From positions 135,840,001 through 135,904,000 of the forward strand of contig CM060831.1 of NCBI GenBank assembly GCA_030762175.1: a stretch of DNA of 64,000 nt, written 5' to 3'. Below are positions 62,420 through 64,000 of the stretch, in pieces (position 1 is the stretch's first letter; each line of letters begins with the position of its first letter). Made by a program: the position numbers and the translations under genes. The stretch comes from Metallyticus violacea. Lineage: Eukaryota; Arthropoda; Insecta; Mantodea; Metallyticidae. The notes beneath the pieces were generated by a model. It worked only from the letters and a program-made list of their open reading frames with translations. It had not been told where the DNA came from and made no database searches.

Positions 62420-63640
62420 TTACATAAAGATATATCTCTGTCTTCTCTATGAAGATACTACTATTTGGCAGTTGTTTCAGTACAGTCAGATCCTATGGAT
62501 AAGGGAAAAATTTTTCTGTCAGTTATAACTCATTTCTGCAAAAACAAGGAGATATGTAATGAAATTCTTAATTTATATTAGAGGATGAAAATTAATCCAT
62601 GGAGCATATTTCAAATAAGAGTGAGTTTAAATACCAATTGACTAGCCATTCAGGCATTGGAGTTCTGCACATGGGTGGCAGAGGGTAGTAACATAGTCCT
62701 TTTGAAATGCTTGTGCCAAGAATAAGCAGACTGCATTATGGTGAATGATGAAGGTTTGGTTAATATGGATTCAAAATTTTAAAATACAAATAGAACCTAA
62801 TGCTCTTGAACTTTACCTTACCATCAGAAAATATAAAAGAACCATTGGTCATTTTATATATTTACTCAAGATTGCATTGAAATTAACAAGTGATGGTTGT
62901 GTTTGCAGCCAGCTATTGGGTTCCTTGTTAAGATAGGAGGATACAAAAGGAGAAGGAAGAATTCCTTAATTAGACATTAATAAATAATAAGACAAAATCA
63001 ATGGATATTCACTACCACTGCAAGAACTTTTTTGCTATGTTTTAAATGCAATCTTGTTTTTTATAGGAATAAGAAAGAGAATACATCCTCCTAAGATGTT
63101 TGTATGTTCATTTTGGATATGAAGAAGGAAATGGAATATTGCAAATAAGATTTTAATTTAAAGTTAATATGTTTTTAGAACACAATGTAGAAACAGAAGA
63201 GAACATTGAAATGAAATACTGTTGCAATGGCTTATGAAAGATTATTAAACTATGTAATTATGTACAACTTTAGTGACAGTACATGTAAACACTTCTCTGC
63301 ATCCAATTTGTGATTTGTAACTGGGATAGGGAAGAAACTAAAACTGATGCTGAGAGAAATGAAATATGTAGTGTATTGTGCATTTTGAAATCTGTATTAT
63401 CAAAGCTTGAGAAGAAAAATTATAAGGGTACAAGTGCAGCAAAATGTGTATATGTTTTTTTGATTTTAATGTACCACTATTAAAATTTGGCTTGCCTACC
63501 AATCAGATACTGCACATTGAATAAGTGTTAATGTAATGAAGAAATTGTAGTCAGACAATGGAAATAAAATCTCAGCAAAACTCATCAAAGTTGAAATTTG
63601 TGTCCGAATCTTAAAAATAAGTTTCTAAGATTTCTGTAGA
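62420..63640. other. AT-rich intergenic, nothing recognised
   Basis: No gene or known repeat recognised; may include the body of a retroposed transcript ending at 63,717. Confidence 0.45.
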
Positions 63641-63651
63641 ATATTTTTGAG

Positions 63652-63681
63652 AATAAATCTTTCTGAATTCCATGAGAAAAG

Positions 63682-63717
<36 letters not shown>
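63652..63717 (+). repeat. AATAAA followed by an A(34) tract
   Basis: AATAAA at 63,652-63,657 lies 26 bases before an uninterrupted run of about 34 A (63,684-63,717). This is the layout of a reverse-transcribed polyadenylated end. The source transcript is not recognised. Confidence 0.5.
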
Positions 63718-63722
<5 letters not shown>

Positions 63723-64000
63723 AAGTAGACATTTTAATACAAATAATTTACTTTTATTTTATTCTAATGGAAAACGAGATTAAATGATTATCTGTTAAGC
63801 TCTTTGGTGGTGGTACAATGCCTCATCTTTTGAATTCAGCCTTATCTAAATCTACCTTTAAATTTTATGTACACTACAGTGAAATGATAATTATTTTAAT
63901 GCCGTTCTGAAAAACATTGCATGTTGCATCATTAATGGTTTTAATGAGTATAAATTAGCTCATGCTAAAATAAAAATCATATTTGTATTTTTTCTCTTTC
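63718..64000. other. Window end, nothing recognised
   Basis: AT-rich sequence without visible features. Confidence 0.4.

Overview
This is an animal nuclear window, almost certainly an insect or other arthropod with a large, AT-rich, repeat-rich genome. The evidence is insect-type U1 and U2 snRNAs, one long-intron host gene (fukutin), and many decayed mariner, Tc1, pogo, hAT, LINE, Penelope-like and tRNA-SINE copies. I did not identify the species. Apart from fukutin I found no convincing host protein gene.

Region 1 (1 to about 10,500) is the end of a tandem array with a unit of about 5.85 kb. Unit A runs 1-5847. Unit B runs from 5848 and stops near 10,500-10,535, so it lacks the last 1.2 kb. 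Each unit carries one U1 snRNA gene on the minus strand (1807-1968; 7663-7824) and one U2 snRNA gene on the plus strand (3834-4022; 9690-9878), divergently transcribed and about 1.9 kb apart. Each unit also carries an IS630/Tc1-type transposase relic and two pieces of a tRNA-derived SINE. The units are almost identical. Differences I saw are a trinucleotide length change, a 52-bp duplication just after the second U2, and one substitution next to the U1 5' end.

Region 2 (10,500-22,700) is repeat-filled and intergenic: a dispersed minisatellite, a degenerate Jockey/CR1-like LINE interrupted by a Penelope foldback, a hAT relic with a SINE inside it, and a mariner relic with another SINE inside it.

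Region 3 (22,751-42,600) is a complete fukutin (FKTN) coding region in four exons encoding 440 residues, with an AATAAA signal 49 bases after the stop. Its introns (5.8, 11.2 and 1.5 kb) hold a second hAT relic, a hairpin made of Penelope ends, a second mariner relic, a Tc3-like relic split by a SINE, a Penelope-like element, a LINE and an AT-rich palindrome.

Region 4 (42,600-64,000) is intergenic. It contains a pogo-like element with both inverted repeats, a Tc1 relic, a mariner relic, a pogo 5' fragment, a LINE 3' fragment, a Penelope-like 3' half, minisatellite and microsatellite tracts, SINEs, and a possible retroposed 3' end with a 34-base A tract.

The two most interesting points are the linked U1-U2 array with an altered U1 loop I, and hammerhead-ribozyme-like cores in the ends of two Penelope-like families, both of which also occur as stand-alone hairpins. 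All family assignments come from reading translations and motifs by eye; no database search was run.
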